Positions 44,939 to 53,153 of a stretch of DNA of 64,000 nucleotides are shown here, piece after piece. This stretch comes from Tropicibacter sp. R16_0. Lineage in GTDB: Bacteria > Pseudomonadota > Alphaproteobacteria > Rhodobacterales > Rhodobacteraceae. Under the pieces are notes generated by a model. That model searched no databases, was not told the origin of the DNA, and saw nothing but the letters and a program-made list of their open reading frames with translations. How positions within the stretch are numbered: position 1 is the first letter of the stretch; the number at the start of each line of letters is the position of its first letter. The DNA lies in contig NZ_JAGHRE010000004.1 in NCBI RefSeq assembly GCF_017743935.1, positions 1 to 64,000 on the forward strand, given 5' to 3'. A program made the position numbers and the translations under genes.

Positions 44939-45271
44939 ATGGCCCACCTGCCTAAGGCCACATCGCTGGAGAGCCCCAGCAACGACTATCACATTCTGCC
45001 GGTGACGCAGAAACAGCTGCAGTATGCCCTTGCAATTGCAGAAAAATCCTCGGTCGATCTGCCGCCCGAGGCGCGCGCAGACCGCCGCGCCATGTCGGCC
45101 TGGATCGACGCACATCGCCCGCGTCGGGCGCCATCGCGGTTCGACAACTACCCGTCGTCCAAGCAGGTCGCCTTTGCCGAACGGATTGCGCGCAAGAAAC
45201 GGCGCGAGGTTCCGCGCGAGTGCTTTCGCGACCGGATGATGATGTCGCGCTGGATCGACAGCAACCTGTAA
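44939..45271 (+). CDS. Small protein of two tandem topoisomerase/primase-tail-like motifs, SOS-box controlled
   Basis: 110 aa from ATG 44939 (GGAGG 9 nt upstream; ATG 44933 is an alternative with only 3-nt spacing). Two copies of a 36-residue motif make up most of it, residues 23-58 and 73-108, sharing '[TS]-x-KQ-x3-[YF]A-x2-IA-x-K...P-x-E...DR-x2-MS-x-WID'. Similar 'KQ..A..IA....P.......ls.wID' segments occur at the C-termini of DNA topoisomerases and plasmid or phage primases (from memory). The SOS-type promoter suggests a role in DNA damage. Convergent with the sulfatase gene, 2 nt apart. Function not known. Confidence 0.7.
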   Translation: MAHLPKATSLESPSNDYHILPVTQKQLQYALAIAEKSSVDLPPEARADRRAMSAWIDAHRPRRAPSRFDNYPSSKQVAFAERIARKKRREVPRECFRDRMMMSRWIDSNL

Positions 45272-45273
45272 CG

Positions 45274-47061
45274 TCAGTTCTCTTGCAGCGGTGGGTTGAA
45301 ATAGCCCAGGAACGTCGTCAGCCCTGCGATGCTGCCGGTGACTTGCATGTCACCTGCAACAAGCACCTTGGCCGGGTTGCGGCGCTGGACGGCTATGGCA
45401 CGGAACACATCCGTTGTGGTGGTCAACCGTCCCACATTGTCGTCGGCCAGCCCATCCTCCAGATAGGCCACGCCGCGATTGATGCGGATGGTATAGTTCT
45501 GCGCGTCGGTGAATTCGAACCCGTAGGACAGGCTTTTGTCCACGACAGCTGGCGCGTCGACATTTGTGGTCAGGATGCCCAGAAAGCGATCAATCGGAAT
45601 GCCGTTCAACATTCGGTCTGGTGAGGCGGAGATAGAGGCAAGCGGTAGGACAAACCCATCGGCTTCGGCCGCGCTTGTCAGGAAATAGTTACGCACCGAG
45701 GATGCTGTTTCTCGGGCTGCCAATTCCCGCATGGCCGCTGCGCGCAACGCGGCGGCTCGGCCGTCGCCAAGGCGTTGCAATTGGCTGCCCAGGATCAATG
45801 CCCATCCAGCGTCACCATTGGCAAGCGACGCCTCTCCTGCCGCGAACAAGGCGTCGGGGCCACCCGCCAGATCGGCCATCAGTTGCGCCTGCTGATCTGG
45901 CGTAGGCGGGCGCAAGTCGGCCGGATCGCCCGAGAACCAACCCAAGGTGCCGGAGAATACGGCCTTGGCCGCAAAATCGACTCGTCCATAGAGCTCCTTG
46001 AGGTAGGGCGCGTTCGCCAGATGCGGCGGCAATTTGATCTGTTCCGCAATCTCATCCGGGGTGAGGCCCGCGTTGATCATCCGGATCGTCTCGTCATAAA
46101 CGAACTGGATCGCATCCCGGTAATCGGTCAGACGCTTGTGGATTTCATCGCCCCCCAGCACCGGTTGCGAGTGGTGTGGGATCATCGTCTCTGCGCCTAG
46201 CCGGGACATCATATCCAAGCTATCGGCCCATTTTCGCGGATCGCGATAGGGTGTTCCGCGCACCGTGTAGAGGTTTGGAAAGGCATGGTAGTAGTTGTCC
46301 GCGGGAAGGAGCAGAGACCGATCCGGCAGGTAGATGGCAAGTTGATCACCGGTTTCACCGGGTGCATGCATCAGGATCAGGCTTTCCCCGGCCATCGTGA
46401 CCTCGGCATAGTCGTCGATCACATCTGTCGGCGGGATAAAGTCAAAACCGTCTGAATGGTTGCTGAGCAGTCGCGGACCAATTCCGTTGTTTTCGAAATT
46501 CTCGTCGGGCAGGTACGTGCCAAACATCCGCATGGCGCGTTTGAAGGTGATGGGGGAAAGGATGCCCACAACCTCGTTCACCCGCGCCTCGGTCTCGGCT
46601 TGGGCCCAGATGCGGGGGACGTGGTCTTGGCCGTCGAGCAGAACGCCTGCGCCAAACACATGGTCGGCGTGGTTGTGGGTATAGATCACATCTGTCACCG
46701 GCTTTCCGGTCGTTTCGCGCATGCTGTTCAGCCAGGGGAGCAACCCCTCGGCCGCGCGGATCGACTCCAGGGTATCGACCAGGATCAATCCCTCAGGCGC
46801 GTCGATGACAACGACGTTGGCCAGACCATAGCCGATGGCCACGTGAACCCCGGGAATTGGCTCTTCAATGCGCTTTTCAAAGATCTTGTTGTGCGCTTTG
46901 ACGTCTGGCAGCGCGTCGGATCGTGAGACGGCGGCAAAGGTGGTTTCCGTTGCGGCGTCTGACCCGCCGTCGTCGGCGGTAAGCCAGATGTACCCGCCAA
47001 TTCCGGTCACGATTGCGATCGTCGCTGTGGCCGTGGCTGCGCCTGCAAGAAAAGCTTTCAT
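45274..47061 (-). CDS. SdsA1-like alkylsulfatase, metallo-beta-lactamase fold
   Basis: 595-aa exported zinc hydrolase of the alkylsulfatase (BDS1/SdsA1) family, which cleaves sulfate from alkyl chains. A hydrophobic leader or anchor lies at residues 5-27. The metal motif 'THNHADHVFG' gives H129, H131, D133 and H134. 'LMHAPGETGDQLAIYLPDRSLLLPADN' and 'MIPHHSQPVLGG' supply the further ligands. The SCP2-like C-terminal domain starts around residue 490 ('RMLNGIPIDRFLGIL'). The usual length is about 650 aa, so it is slightly short. It is 16 nt downstream of the DUF1254 gene, suggesting co-transcription. Confidence 0.85.
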   Translation of the reverse strand: MKAFLAGAATATATIAIVTGIGGYIWLTADDGGSDAATETTFAAVSRSDALPDVKAHNKIFEKRIEEPIPGVHVAIGYGLANVVVIDAPEGLILVDTLESIRAAEGLLPWLNSMRETTGKPVTDVIYTHNHADHVFGAGVLLDGQDHVPRIWAQAETEARVNEVVGILSPITFKRAMRMFGTYLPDENFENNGIGPRLLSNHSDGFDFIPPTDVIDDYAEVTMAGESLILMHAPGETGDQLAIYLPDRSLLLPADNYYHAFPNLYTVRGTPYRDPRKWADSLDMMSRLGAETMIPHHSQPVLGGDEIHKRLTDYRDAIQFVYDETIRMINAGLTPDEIAEQIKLPPHLANAPYLKELYGRVDFAAKAVFSGTLGWFSGDPADLRPPTPDQQAQLMADLAGGPDALFAAGEASLANGDAGWALILGSQLQRLGDGRAAALRAAAMRELAARETASSVRNYFLTSAAEADGFVLPLASISASPDRMLNGIPIDRFLGILTTNVDAPAVVDKSLSYGFEFTDAQNYTIRINRGVAYLEDGLADDNVGRLTTTTDVFRAIAVQRRNPAKVLVAGDMQVTGSIAGLTTFLGYFNPPLQEN

Positions 47062-47077
47062 GGTTGCGGTCCTGTCA

Positions 47078-47605
47078 TCAGGTTAGGGGGCTGCAGCCTC
47101 CCAGTGGGTTGAGCGCATCAGATTGCGCACGGCTGTCTGCGTCCGGGGCCAGCCTGCGGATCAAGGCAACGCCCGTCTCATCGCTCAAGCGGACGACAGG
47201 CATGTCGGTGTTCGGGGGCGTTTGTTGGCCCTGGGTTGCGACGATAACGCCGCTCAGGGCACCGTCGCCGCGCAGCGAGGACGCGTGCACATTGCGGGTG
47301 TGGTGGTCAAAGATCGAAAGTGACCCATAGCCGGGCCAGGTCGCGGCGGTCACTTTGACCGGACCACCTGACAGGTCCAGCAGGCAAACGGTGTAGGCCA
47401 GATCGGGAGAGGCGCGCACAACGGGCTGGTTTTCAGGCGTGATGGGCGCGGACGGCAGCCACTGGTTAAAGGCGTTGTCTTCGCCTTTCAGCAAGTCGAT
47501 GGCTCTGTCCATGACAAATGTCGGGATGTTGAACAACACAAACAGATGTACTGCCGCAGCGCTCGCAAGCGTTGTGATCAGGAACAGAACGCGGCCGGAC
47601 ATCAC
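47078..47605 (-). CDS. DUF1254 protein (N-terminal half of a split DUF1254-DUF1214 pair)
   Basis: 175 aa. One N-terminal hydrophobic segment (residues 5-25) is followed by the DUF1254 segment 'VRASPDLAYTVCLLDLSGGPVKVTAATWPGYGSLSIFDHHTRNVHA'. DUF1254 proteins usually carry a following DUF1214 domain in the same chain. Here the DUF1214 part is a separate gene whose stop overlaps this start by 4 nt (ATGA), and this gene has its own membrane anchor. Function of the family is unknown. Possible partners of the downstream alkylsulfatase. Confidence 0.75.
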   Translation of the reverse strand: MMSGRVLFLITTLASAAAVHLFVLFNIPTFVMDRAIDLLKGEDNAFNQWLPSAPITPENQPVVRASPDLAYTVCLLDLSGGPVKVTAATWPGYGSLSIFDHHTRNVHASSLRGDGALSGVIVATQGQQTPPNTDMPVVRLSDETGVALIRRLAPDADSRAQSDALNPLGGCSPLT

Positions 47606-48204
47606 GCGTCCCCCCTGCAGGTCAGGCGTTGCACAATGGGCGGCGTCAAACGCTCGGTCGGCGCCTCCAGAAAATCAGGGTCTGGTTCATAGATTCTCAG
47701 AGTAAGGTCGAATACTCCGGCATTCTCGCTCGAGATCCAGTCTTGCTCGGGATCAGAGGGTTTGGTCGGGGCGACGTCAAAGCTCCAGCTTTCGCCATCG
47801 GCTACATCAGTTGCATCAAACGACAGGTTTCTGCCTTGGTTTGTTGGCAGATATCCGTCGGCATCATAGAGCGTCACTGACCACCAGAACCCTGGTATCT
47901 TACCGCCGCTGACCCGGTATGTGCAGGCATCTGACAACGGTTCGCCATCGCTGTCTGTGTCGGCAATGAAATACACGGCCTCAGATTTCCGTAGTGCCAG
48001 CAAGCCAAACCGTGCGACCCATGCGCGCAGATATGGTCCCGATGCCTCGGACCCAATGGTCCAATCGCTTTCCCATCCGTCGATCTGAACAGGCTTTGCG
48101 CGCGAAATTGGACCCGGCAACAATCCAGCACCCATCAAGGCGCTGACGCCTCCGAAAATGGCGCCAACACACAGGCCAGCGACAACAATTAGAACTCTCC
48201 CCAT
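47602..48204 (-). CDS. DUF1214 protein (partner of DUF1254)
   Basis: 200 aa. Membrane anchor or signal at residues 4-28 (Gly/Ala/Val-rich). The DUF1214 domain follows: 'SEAVYFIADTDSDGEPLSDACTYRVSGGKIPGFWWSVTLYDADGYL', 'SFDATDVADGESWSFDVAP' and 'ENAGVFDLTLRIYEPDPDFLEAP'. It is the first gene of the DUF1214-DUF1254-alkylsulfatase run and overlaps the next gene by 4 nt. Its start is 91 nt from the iron-type palindrome, which could influence both directions. Confidence 0.75.
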   Translation of the reverse strand: MGRVLIVVAGLCVGAIFGGVSALMGAGLLPGPISRAKPVQIDGWESDWTIGSEASGPYLRAWVARFGLLALRKSEAVYFIADTDSDGEPLSDACTYRVSGGKIPGFWWSVTLYDADGYLPTNQGRNLSFDATDVADGESWSFDVAPTKPSDPEQDWISSENAGVFDLTLRIYEPDPDFLEAPTERLTPPIVQRLTCRGDA

Positions 48205-48299
48205 GGAGGTAGGGAACCCGACAACGGGGCAGCCTGTAAATCCTGCCGTGGCGGAAAGCGGCGGCGTGTCTTTGCTGATAAAAAAGCTCAGGATTGACT

Positions 48300-48322
48300 T
48301 AACTGAGTGATTTTGTCAGTTA
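48300..48322. promoter_or_regulatory. Iron-responsive regulator-type box (TGA-N9-TCA) upstream of imelysin
   Basis: TAACTGA-N9-TCAGTTA is a perfect 7-bp dyad containing TGA-N9-TCA, the core of the RirA-type iron-responsive operator of alphaproteobacteria. It overlaps a plausible -35 (TTGACT at 48294) and lies 74-96 nt from the imelysin ATG. Iron control fits the genes that follow. Confidence 0.65.
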
Positions 48323-48395
48323 ATTGGCGACCATCTAGCCGACCCAGGAGAATGCATTGGGCGGCAGGTTTCAATTCAACCAAGGACCCAATCCG

Positions 48396-49658
48396 ATGAA
48401 ATCCATTTTCCTCGCGGCCACTGCCCTTAGCCTGTCCATGGGCACCGCTGCCCTGGCCGCTGACAAAGCCGATGTATTGACCAACTACGCCAACATCGCC
48501 GAAGCCAAGTATCAGGACAGCCTGATCACGGCGCAGCGGTTGCAGGCCGCCGTCGACGCACTGATCGCGAACCCATCTGCCGAGGCTCTGCAGGACGCCA
48601 AAGACGCGTGGCTGGCGTCGCGCGTGCCTTACCAACAGACCGAAGTATACCGCTTTGGAAACGCGATTGTTGACGAATGGGAAGGCAAGGTGAACGCTTG
48701 GCCGCTGGATGAAGGCCTGATTGACTATGTCGATGCCAGCTATGGTGGTCCCTCGGATGAAAACGAATATGCGGCGCTGAACATCGTGGCGAACCCGTCG
48801 TTCACGCTGTCGGGCGAAACTGTTGATGCGGCCAAGATCACGCCGGAACTGCTGGCCGAGACCCTGCATGAAGCAGACGGGATCGAGGCGAACGTGGCGA
48901 CCGGCTATCACGCCATCGAATTCCTGCTTTGGGGTCAGGACCTGAATGGCCACGGCACTGGCGCGGGCAATCGTCCCTGGACCGATTTCGCCAAGGGCGA
49001 TGATTGCACTGGCGGCAACTGTGATCGTCGTGGTGAATACCTCAAGGCGGCGACCGACCTGCTGGTCAGCGATCTGGAGTGGATGACCGCGCAGTGGGCT
49101 GACGGCGGCGATGCGCGCAATGCGGTTCTGGAAGATGAGAACGCGGGCATCGTGACCATCGTGACCGGCATGGGCAGCTTGTCCTACGGTGAGCAGGCCG
49201 GCGAGCGGATGCGTCTTGGCCTGATGCTGAACGATCCCGAAGAAGAGCATGATTGCTTCTCGGACAACACCCACAACAGCCACTACTACGATGGTCTTGG
49301 TGTCCAGAACGTATACCTTGGCGAATACGTCCGCGTGAACGGCGAGTTGGTCTCGGGCCCCGCCTTGGCGGATCTAGTTGCTGCGGCAGACGCCGATTTG
49401 GACGCCGAAATGCGCGTCAAACTGGCCACGACCATGATGGCCCTGGGTCGGATCAAAACGGCGGCGGAAAGCGGCTTTGCCTATGATCAGATGCTGGAAC
49501 GCGGCAACGCAGCGGGCGAGGCTCTGGTGATGGGCGGCGTCAACGGCCTGGTTGACCAGACCCGCAGCATCCAGCGCATTACTGCAACCCTGAAGATCGA
49601 CAACATCGACTTCGAAGGCTCGGACTCGCTGGACAACCCGGACGCGGTTTTCCACTAA
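48396..49658 (+). CDS. Imelysin family iron-uptake lipoprotein-like protein (periplasmic)
   Basis: 420 aa from ATG 48396 (AAGGA 10 nt upstream). A Sec signal peptide (residues 1-22, ALA-A). Imelysin motif GxHxxE is intact: 'TGYHAIEFLLWGQDL', H172 and E175. Other family marks are 'WLASRVPYQQTEVYRF' and 'WPLDEGLIDYVD'. 'SFTLSGETVD' also lies in the first half. The family resembles EfeO/IrpA-type iron-binding uptake proteins; proteolytic imelysin function is doubtful. It has its own iron-type operator and strong terminator, so it can be expressed without the genes that follow. Confidence 0.9.
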   Translation: MKSIFLAATALSLSMGTAALAADKADVLTNYANIAEAKYQDSLITAQRLQAAVDALIANPSAEALQDAKDAWLASRVPYQQTEVYRFGNAIVDEWEGKVNAWPLDEGLIDYVDASYGGPSDENEYAALNIVANPSFTLSGETVDAAKITPELLAETLHEADGIEANVATGYHAIEFLLWGQDLNGHGTGAGNRPWTDFAKGDDCTGGNCDRRGEYLKAATDLLVSDLEWMTAQWADGGDARNAVLEDENAGIVTIVTGMGSLSYGEQAGERMRLGLMLNDPEEEHDCFSDNTHNSHYYDGLGVQNVYLGEYVRVNGELVSGPALADLVAAADADLDAEMRVKLATTMMALGRIKTAAESGFAYDQMLERGNAAGEALVMGGVNGLVDQTRSIQRITATLKIDNIDFEGSDSLDNPDAVFH

Positions 49659-49680
49659 TTTCAGCTTTGAAATGAACCTG

Positions 49681-49709
49681 AAAAACGGCGCCTTGGGGCG
49701 CCGTTTTTC
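49681..49709 (+). terminator. Rho-independent terminator after imelysin
   Basis: Perfect 12-nt arms AAAAACGGCGCC/GGCGCCGTTTTT around TTGG, with T-tract, 22 nt past the stop codon. Separates imelysin from bfd. Confidence 0.92.
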
Positions 49710-49923
49710 TTTGCTGACGTCCTTGCCGATTCCCTCTCACAGTTCAGATTGATGCGCGGAACCGGCCATTCTTTCCCAGGCCGACGGGAGAGGACGAAAA
49801 AATTTCTTTGTACCTGAGTGTTTTACTGCGGAAATCCGCCGAGTGAAGAATTTCTGGCTGGTTAGATCAATAATACCCGACTATTAAACTTGGAAAAGAA
49901 CGCTTCTCCTCGGACCGAACACA

Positions 49924-50202
49924 ATGATCGTCTGTCACTGCACCAACATTTCGGACCACGAGATCCGAGCCGCCATCGACTGGATGCGTGCGTCGGATCC
50001 CGAAGCAATCATCACACCCGGCAAGATCTACCACGCTCTTGGAAAAGCGGCGGATTGTGGCGGGTGCATGCCATTGTTTCTCGACACGATGAGGTCGAAT
50101 GATAACCTAGAAGTACCAATGCAATTGCGGCGGTTGCGCGTCGCAACAACACAGGAGAGTGGTTATGAAGGGCGACGCAAAGGTTATCGAGTATCTCAAT
50201 AA
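49924..50202 (+). CDS. bfd: Bacterioferritin-associated ferredoxin Bfd
   Basis: 92-aa [2Fe-2S] ferredoxin that reduces stored iron in bacterioferritin. The four cluster ligands are CxC (C4, C6, 'VCHCTNISD') and CxxC (C45, C48, 'ADCGGC'). The gap between the pairs (38 residues) is a little longer than in Escherichia coli Bfd. The C-terminal 25 residues are basic and overlap the bfr start. It begins the bfd-bfr-DUF1111-imelysin-DUF1513 run. No clear ribosome site precedes the ATG, and its promoter in the preceding 200 nt is not obvious. Confidence 0.9.
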   Translation: MIVCHCTNISDHEIRAAIDWMRASDPEAIITPGKIYHALGKAADCGGCMPLFLDTMRSNDNLEVPMQLRRLRVATTQESGYEGRRKGYRVSQ

Positions 50203-50650
50203 ATCCCTGCGACATGAGCTGACGGCGGTCAGCCAATATTGGCTGCACTATCGTCTGCAAGAAGACTGGGGCTTGGCCCATATGGCCAAGAAGAGCCGCG
50301 AGGAATCCATCGAAGAGATGGAGCACGCGGACAGCCTGATCGAGCGGATCATTTTCCTTGAAGGTCACCCAAATCTTCAAAAACTCGACCCGCTGCGCAT
50401 TGGACAGAACCCGCGAGAAACTTTGGAGTGCGATCTGGCCGCTGAGATCGACGCCCGTGCTCTGTATGCCGAGGCCCGCGACTATTGTCGTGAAGCAGGT
50501 GACTATGTCTCGATGTCGCTGTTCGAAGGTTTGCTCAAGGATGAAGAGAGCCATATTGATTTCCTTGAAACCCAGCTGGACCTCTATGATCGAATTGGCG
50601 CCGAAAACTATGCCATGCTCAACGCAGCGAAAATGGACGAAGGCGAGTAA
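50165..50650 (+). CDS. bfr: Bacterioferritin
   Basis: 161-aa haem-containing ferritin that oxidises and stores iron. The start ATG 50165 (AGGAG 7 nt upstream) gives E. coli numbering exactly. Ferroxidase ligands are E18, E51, H54, E94, E127 and H130, and haem ligand Met is M52 in 'SIEEMEHAD'. It begins '[31 protein letters not shown]'. It overlaps bfd by 38 nt in another frame. The downstream di-haem protein probably starts inside its last 40 nt. Confidence 0.96.
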   Translation: MKGDAKVIEYLNKSLRHELTAVSQYWLHYRLQEDWGLAHMAKKSREESIEEMEHADSLIERIIFLEGHPNLQKLDPLRIGQNPRETLECDLAAEIDARALYAEARDYCREAGDYVSMSLFEGLLKDEESHIDFLETQLDLYDRIGAENYAMLNAAKMDEGE

Positions 50651-52148
50651 ATCGCTCATTGGGGTTGCCGTTCTGGCGGCGACCCCTGGATTGGCCGATA
50701 TCCAGTCCGATCCACATCTCAACACCCTTCCACGCACAGAAGATGAGGTTCGCCGCATTCAAGCGGTGACTACGCCCGTGCGAGATTTCACCGCGGCGGA
50801 GAGGTTCGAGGCGCGCCCTGGTGGCGCGGCTTCGGTGCCTGCGCGGGCGGGTGCGGACGCGTTTTCGCAGCCCTCTGGCAACATGGAATTCGAACGCGAG
50901 TTGGACTTTCGGCTGGGCAACGGCCTGTTCAAAAAGCTTTGGGTCTCGTCGCCGTCATCAACGCTGGCATCCGATGGGTTGGGGCCGCTTTACAACGCCC
51001 GCTCGTGCCAGCGGTGTCACGTCAAGGACGGGCGCGGGCATCCGCCCAACGGGTCGGATGACAAGGTCGTGTCGATGTTCTTGCGGATCTCGATCCCCGG
51101 TGGCGCGACGCCCGACGGGATTGCGGATTACATCGCGACCCAACCTGACCCAACCTATGGGCAGCAGTTGCAGGATTTCTCGCTGCCCGGCCACCCGGCG
51201 GAATACAAATTGCAGGTACGCTACACCGAGATTCCGGTTGAGTTGTCGGGTGGTGAAGTCATCACTTTACGCAAACCGGACTACGCAGCCACCAACCTCG
51301 GCTATGGTTCGTTGCACCCGGATTCGATGCTCAGCCCCCGTATCGCGCCGCAGATGATTGGGTTGGGCTTGCTTGAAGCGATCCCGGCAAGGGACATTCT
51401 GGCCGGTGCCGACGAGGCTGACGCAGACGGCGACGGCATCTCGGGGCGAGCCAATGTCGTGTGGTCGACCGAGTTCGATCAACCGATGCTGGGGCGCTTT
51501 GGGCTCAAAGCGGGCTCGCCCACGGTCAACGAACAATCCTCGGCCGCGTTTTCCGGCGACATCGGCATTTCAACGCCCTTGTTTCCTGATCCGTGGGGCG
51601 AATGTACCAAGGTGCAGGCCGCCTGCCGCGCCGCGCCCCATGGGGGCAACGATGTGCGCGGGTACGAGATCGACCTGGACGCGATGAATCTGGTGACCCG
51701 TTACAGCCGCAACCTGGCCGTGCCCGAGCGTCGGGACGAGGGCGATCCACAGGTGCTGCGTGGCAAAAAGGTGTTCTATGACACCGGTTGCATCGCTTGC
51801 CACACGCCGAAATTCGTGACCCACCGTTTGACGGATCAGCCGGAACAAAGCTTTCAACTGATCTGGCCCTATTCCGACCTGTTGCTGCATGACATGGGCC
51901 CCGGATTGGCCGACAACCGGCCCGAGGCGCGGGCGACCGGTTCGGAATGGCGCACGGCCCCGCTCTGGGGGATTGGCCTGACCGAACAAGTCAGCGGTCA
52001 CACGCAATTCCTGCACGACGGGCGCGCGCGGTCGCTGCTAGAGGCTGTTCTATGGCACGGCGGTGAAGCCCAAGCCCAACGTGATGCCGTGGTTGCCATG
52101 CCCAAGCCCGACCGCGACGCCCTTATTCGATTTCTGGAGAGCCTTTGA
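50610..52148 (+). CDS. DUF1111 di-haem cytochrome c (thiol oxidoreductase-like)
   Basis: About 512 aa, exported, with two c-type haem sites CQRCH (C133-H137, '[15 protein letters not shown]') and CIACH (C394-H398, '[12 protein letters not shown]'). A Ca-type loop '[10 protein letters not shown]' lies at residues 271-280. The start is uncertain. ATG 50610 inside bfr gives '[20 protein letters not shown]' as a signal peptide; no ATG lies nearer. Family members are distant relatives of MauG di-haem peroxidases. It is followed directly by a second imelysin (TGATG), matching known imelysin-DUF1111-imelysin-DUF1513 iron clusters, where it may oxidise or reduce iron in the periplasm. Confidence 0.8.
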   Translation: MPCSTQRKWTKASKSLIGVAVLAATPGLADIQSDPHLNTLPRTEDEVRRIQAVTTPVRDFTAAERFEARPGGAASVPARAGADAFSQPSGNMEFERELDFRLGNGLFKKLWVSSPSSTLASDGLGPLYNARSCQRCHVKDGRGHPPNGSDDKVVSMFLRISIPGGATPDGIADYIATQPDPTYGQQLQDFSLPGHPAEYKLQVRYTEIPVELSGGEVITLRKPDYAATNLGYGSLHPDSMLSPRIAPQMIGLGLLEAIPARDILAGADEADADGDGISGRANVVWSTEFDQPMLGRFGLKAGSPTVNEQSSAAFSGDIGISTPLFPDPWGECTKVQAACRAAPHGGNDVRGYEIDLDAMNLVTRYSRNLAVPERRDEGDPQVLRGKKVFYDTGCIACHTPKFVTHRLTDQPEQSFQLIWPYSDLLLHDMGPGLADNRPEARATGSEWRTAPLWGIGLTEQVSGHTQFLHDGRARSLLEAVLWHGGEAQAQRDAVVAMPKPDRDALIRFLESL

Positions 52149-53152
52149 TGTTTCGCACCCTTGCCCTGTCGCTCGCCATTGCTCTTCCCATTCCGGTTCT
52201 GGCAAATCAAACAGGCACGATCCTGGACGGCCACGTTTTGTCCGGCTTTGATGAACTGGCGGTATCCAGCGCGGCACTGTCCGAAGCGGCACAGCAAGAT
52301 TGCGCGGCGTCGTCCGAGCCTCTGCGTGCGGCCTATGCGACGGCCTTTGACGCTTGGACCGGGGTCAGTCACTTGCGCTTTGGTCCGACCGAGACCGACA
52401 ACCGCGGCTTTGCCCTTGCATTCTGGCCTGACAGCCGCAGCAGCACGCCCAAAACGTTGAGCGGATTGATCGCGGATCAGGATCCGGTTGTGAATGACCC
52501 AGAGGGGTTTCAGTCGGTGTCAATCGCAGGGCGCGGATTCTACGCGCTGGAGTATCTGCTCTACGATGATCGGCTAAGCGTGCTGGTTGACGCAAGTTAT
52601 CACTGCGCATTGGTTCAGGCCATCTCACGAGACATTGCAGACACCAGTCGGGCCATAAATCAAGACTGGCAAACGCGCTATGCCGACTTGATGCAATCCC
52701 CGCACAAGGGTGGTGTGTATCAAACGCAGGCAGAGGTGCTGCAAGAGTTCTACAAGGCGCTGGATACGGGATTGCAGATCAATGCCGACCTACGCTTGGG
52801 CCGCCCCTTGGGCACATTCGACAAACCCCGCCCCAAACGGGCCGAAGCGTGGCGATCCGGTCGATCCCTGCGACATGTGCAGGTGTCGTTGGAGCACCTG
52901 CGTTCGTTGACCGCATTGCTGGCCGTGGCGGATGCTGAGCTGGCCCAAACCTTGGATGCCAAATTCGAGGTGGCGCTGACCAAGGCTGCCGCGTTGGATG
53001 ATCCCGATTTCTCGGGTGTCGCGACACCTGCGGGGCGGTTCAGGGTCGAGGCGTTGCAGCAAGCGATCAACGACATTCGAACCGAAGTGACCCAATTGCT
53101 GGGGCCTGCTTTGGGCGTGTCTGCCGGGTTCAACTCCTTGGACGGAGACTAA
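52148..53152 (+). CDS. Imelysin family protein, second copy (His of GxHxxE replaced)
   Basis: 334 aa, start ATG sharing one base with the DUF1111 stop. Signal peptide residues 1-19 (ending VLA). Imelysin landmarks are 'AAYATAFDAWTGVSHLRFGPTE' and 'ADQDPVVNDPEGFQSVSIAGRGFYALEYLLYD'. At the GxHxxE site it reads G-F-Y-A-L-E (residues 130-135), with Tyr132 in the position of the metal-binding His. The protein is 86 aa shorter than the first imelysin. It may bind iron differently or serve as a partner. It is 1 nt before the DUF1513 gene. Confidence 0.85.
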   Translation: MFRTLALSLAIALPIPVLANQTGTILDGHVLSGFDELAVSSAALSEAAQQDCAASSEPLRAAYATAFDAWTGVSHLRFGPTETDNRGFALAFWPDSRSSTPKTLSGLIADQDPVVNDPEGFQSVSIAGRGFYALEYLLYDDRLSVLVDASYHCALVQAISRDIADTSRAINQDWQTRYADLMQSPHKGGVYQTQAEVLQEFYKALDTGLQINADLRLGRPLGTFDKPRPKRAEAWRSGRSLRHVQVSLEHLRSLTALLAVADAELAQTLDAKFEVALTKAAALDDPDFSGVATPAGRFRVEALQQAINDIRTEVTQLLGPALGVSAGFNSLDGD

Positions 53153-53153
53153 G

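Noticed and set aside
49845-49860. AGAA-T-TTCT dyad before bfd as an Irr-type iron box
   Set aside because: Arms are only 4 bp and flanks do not match the Irr motif, so it is not distinguishable from chance.
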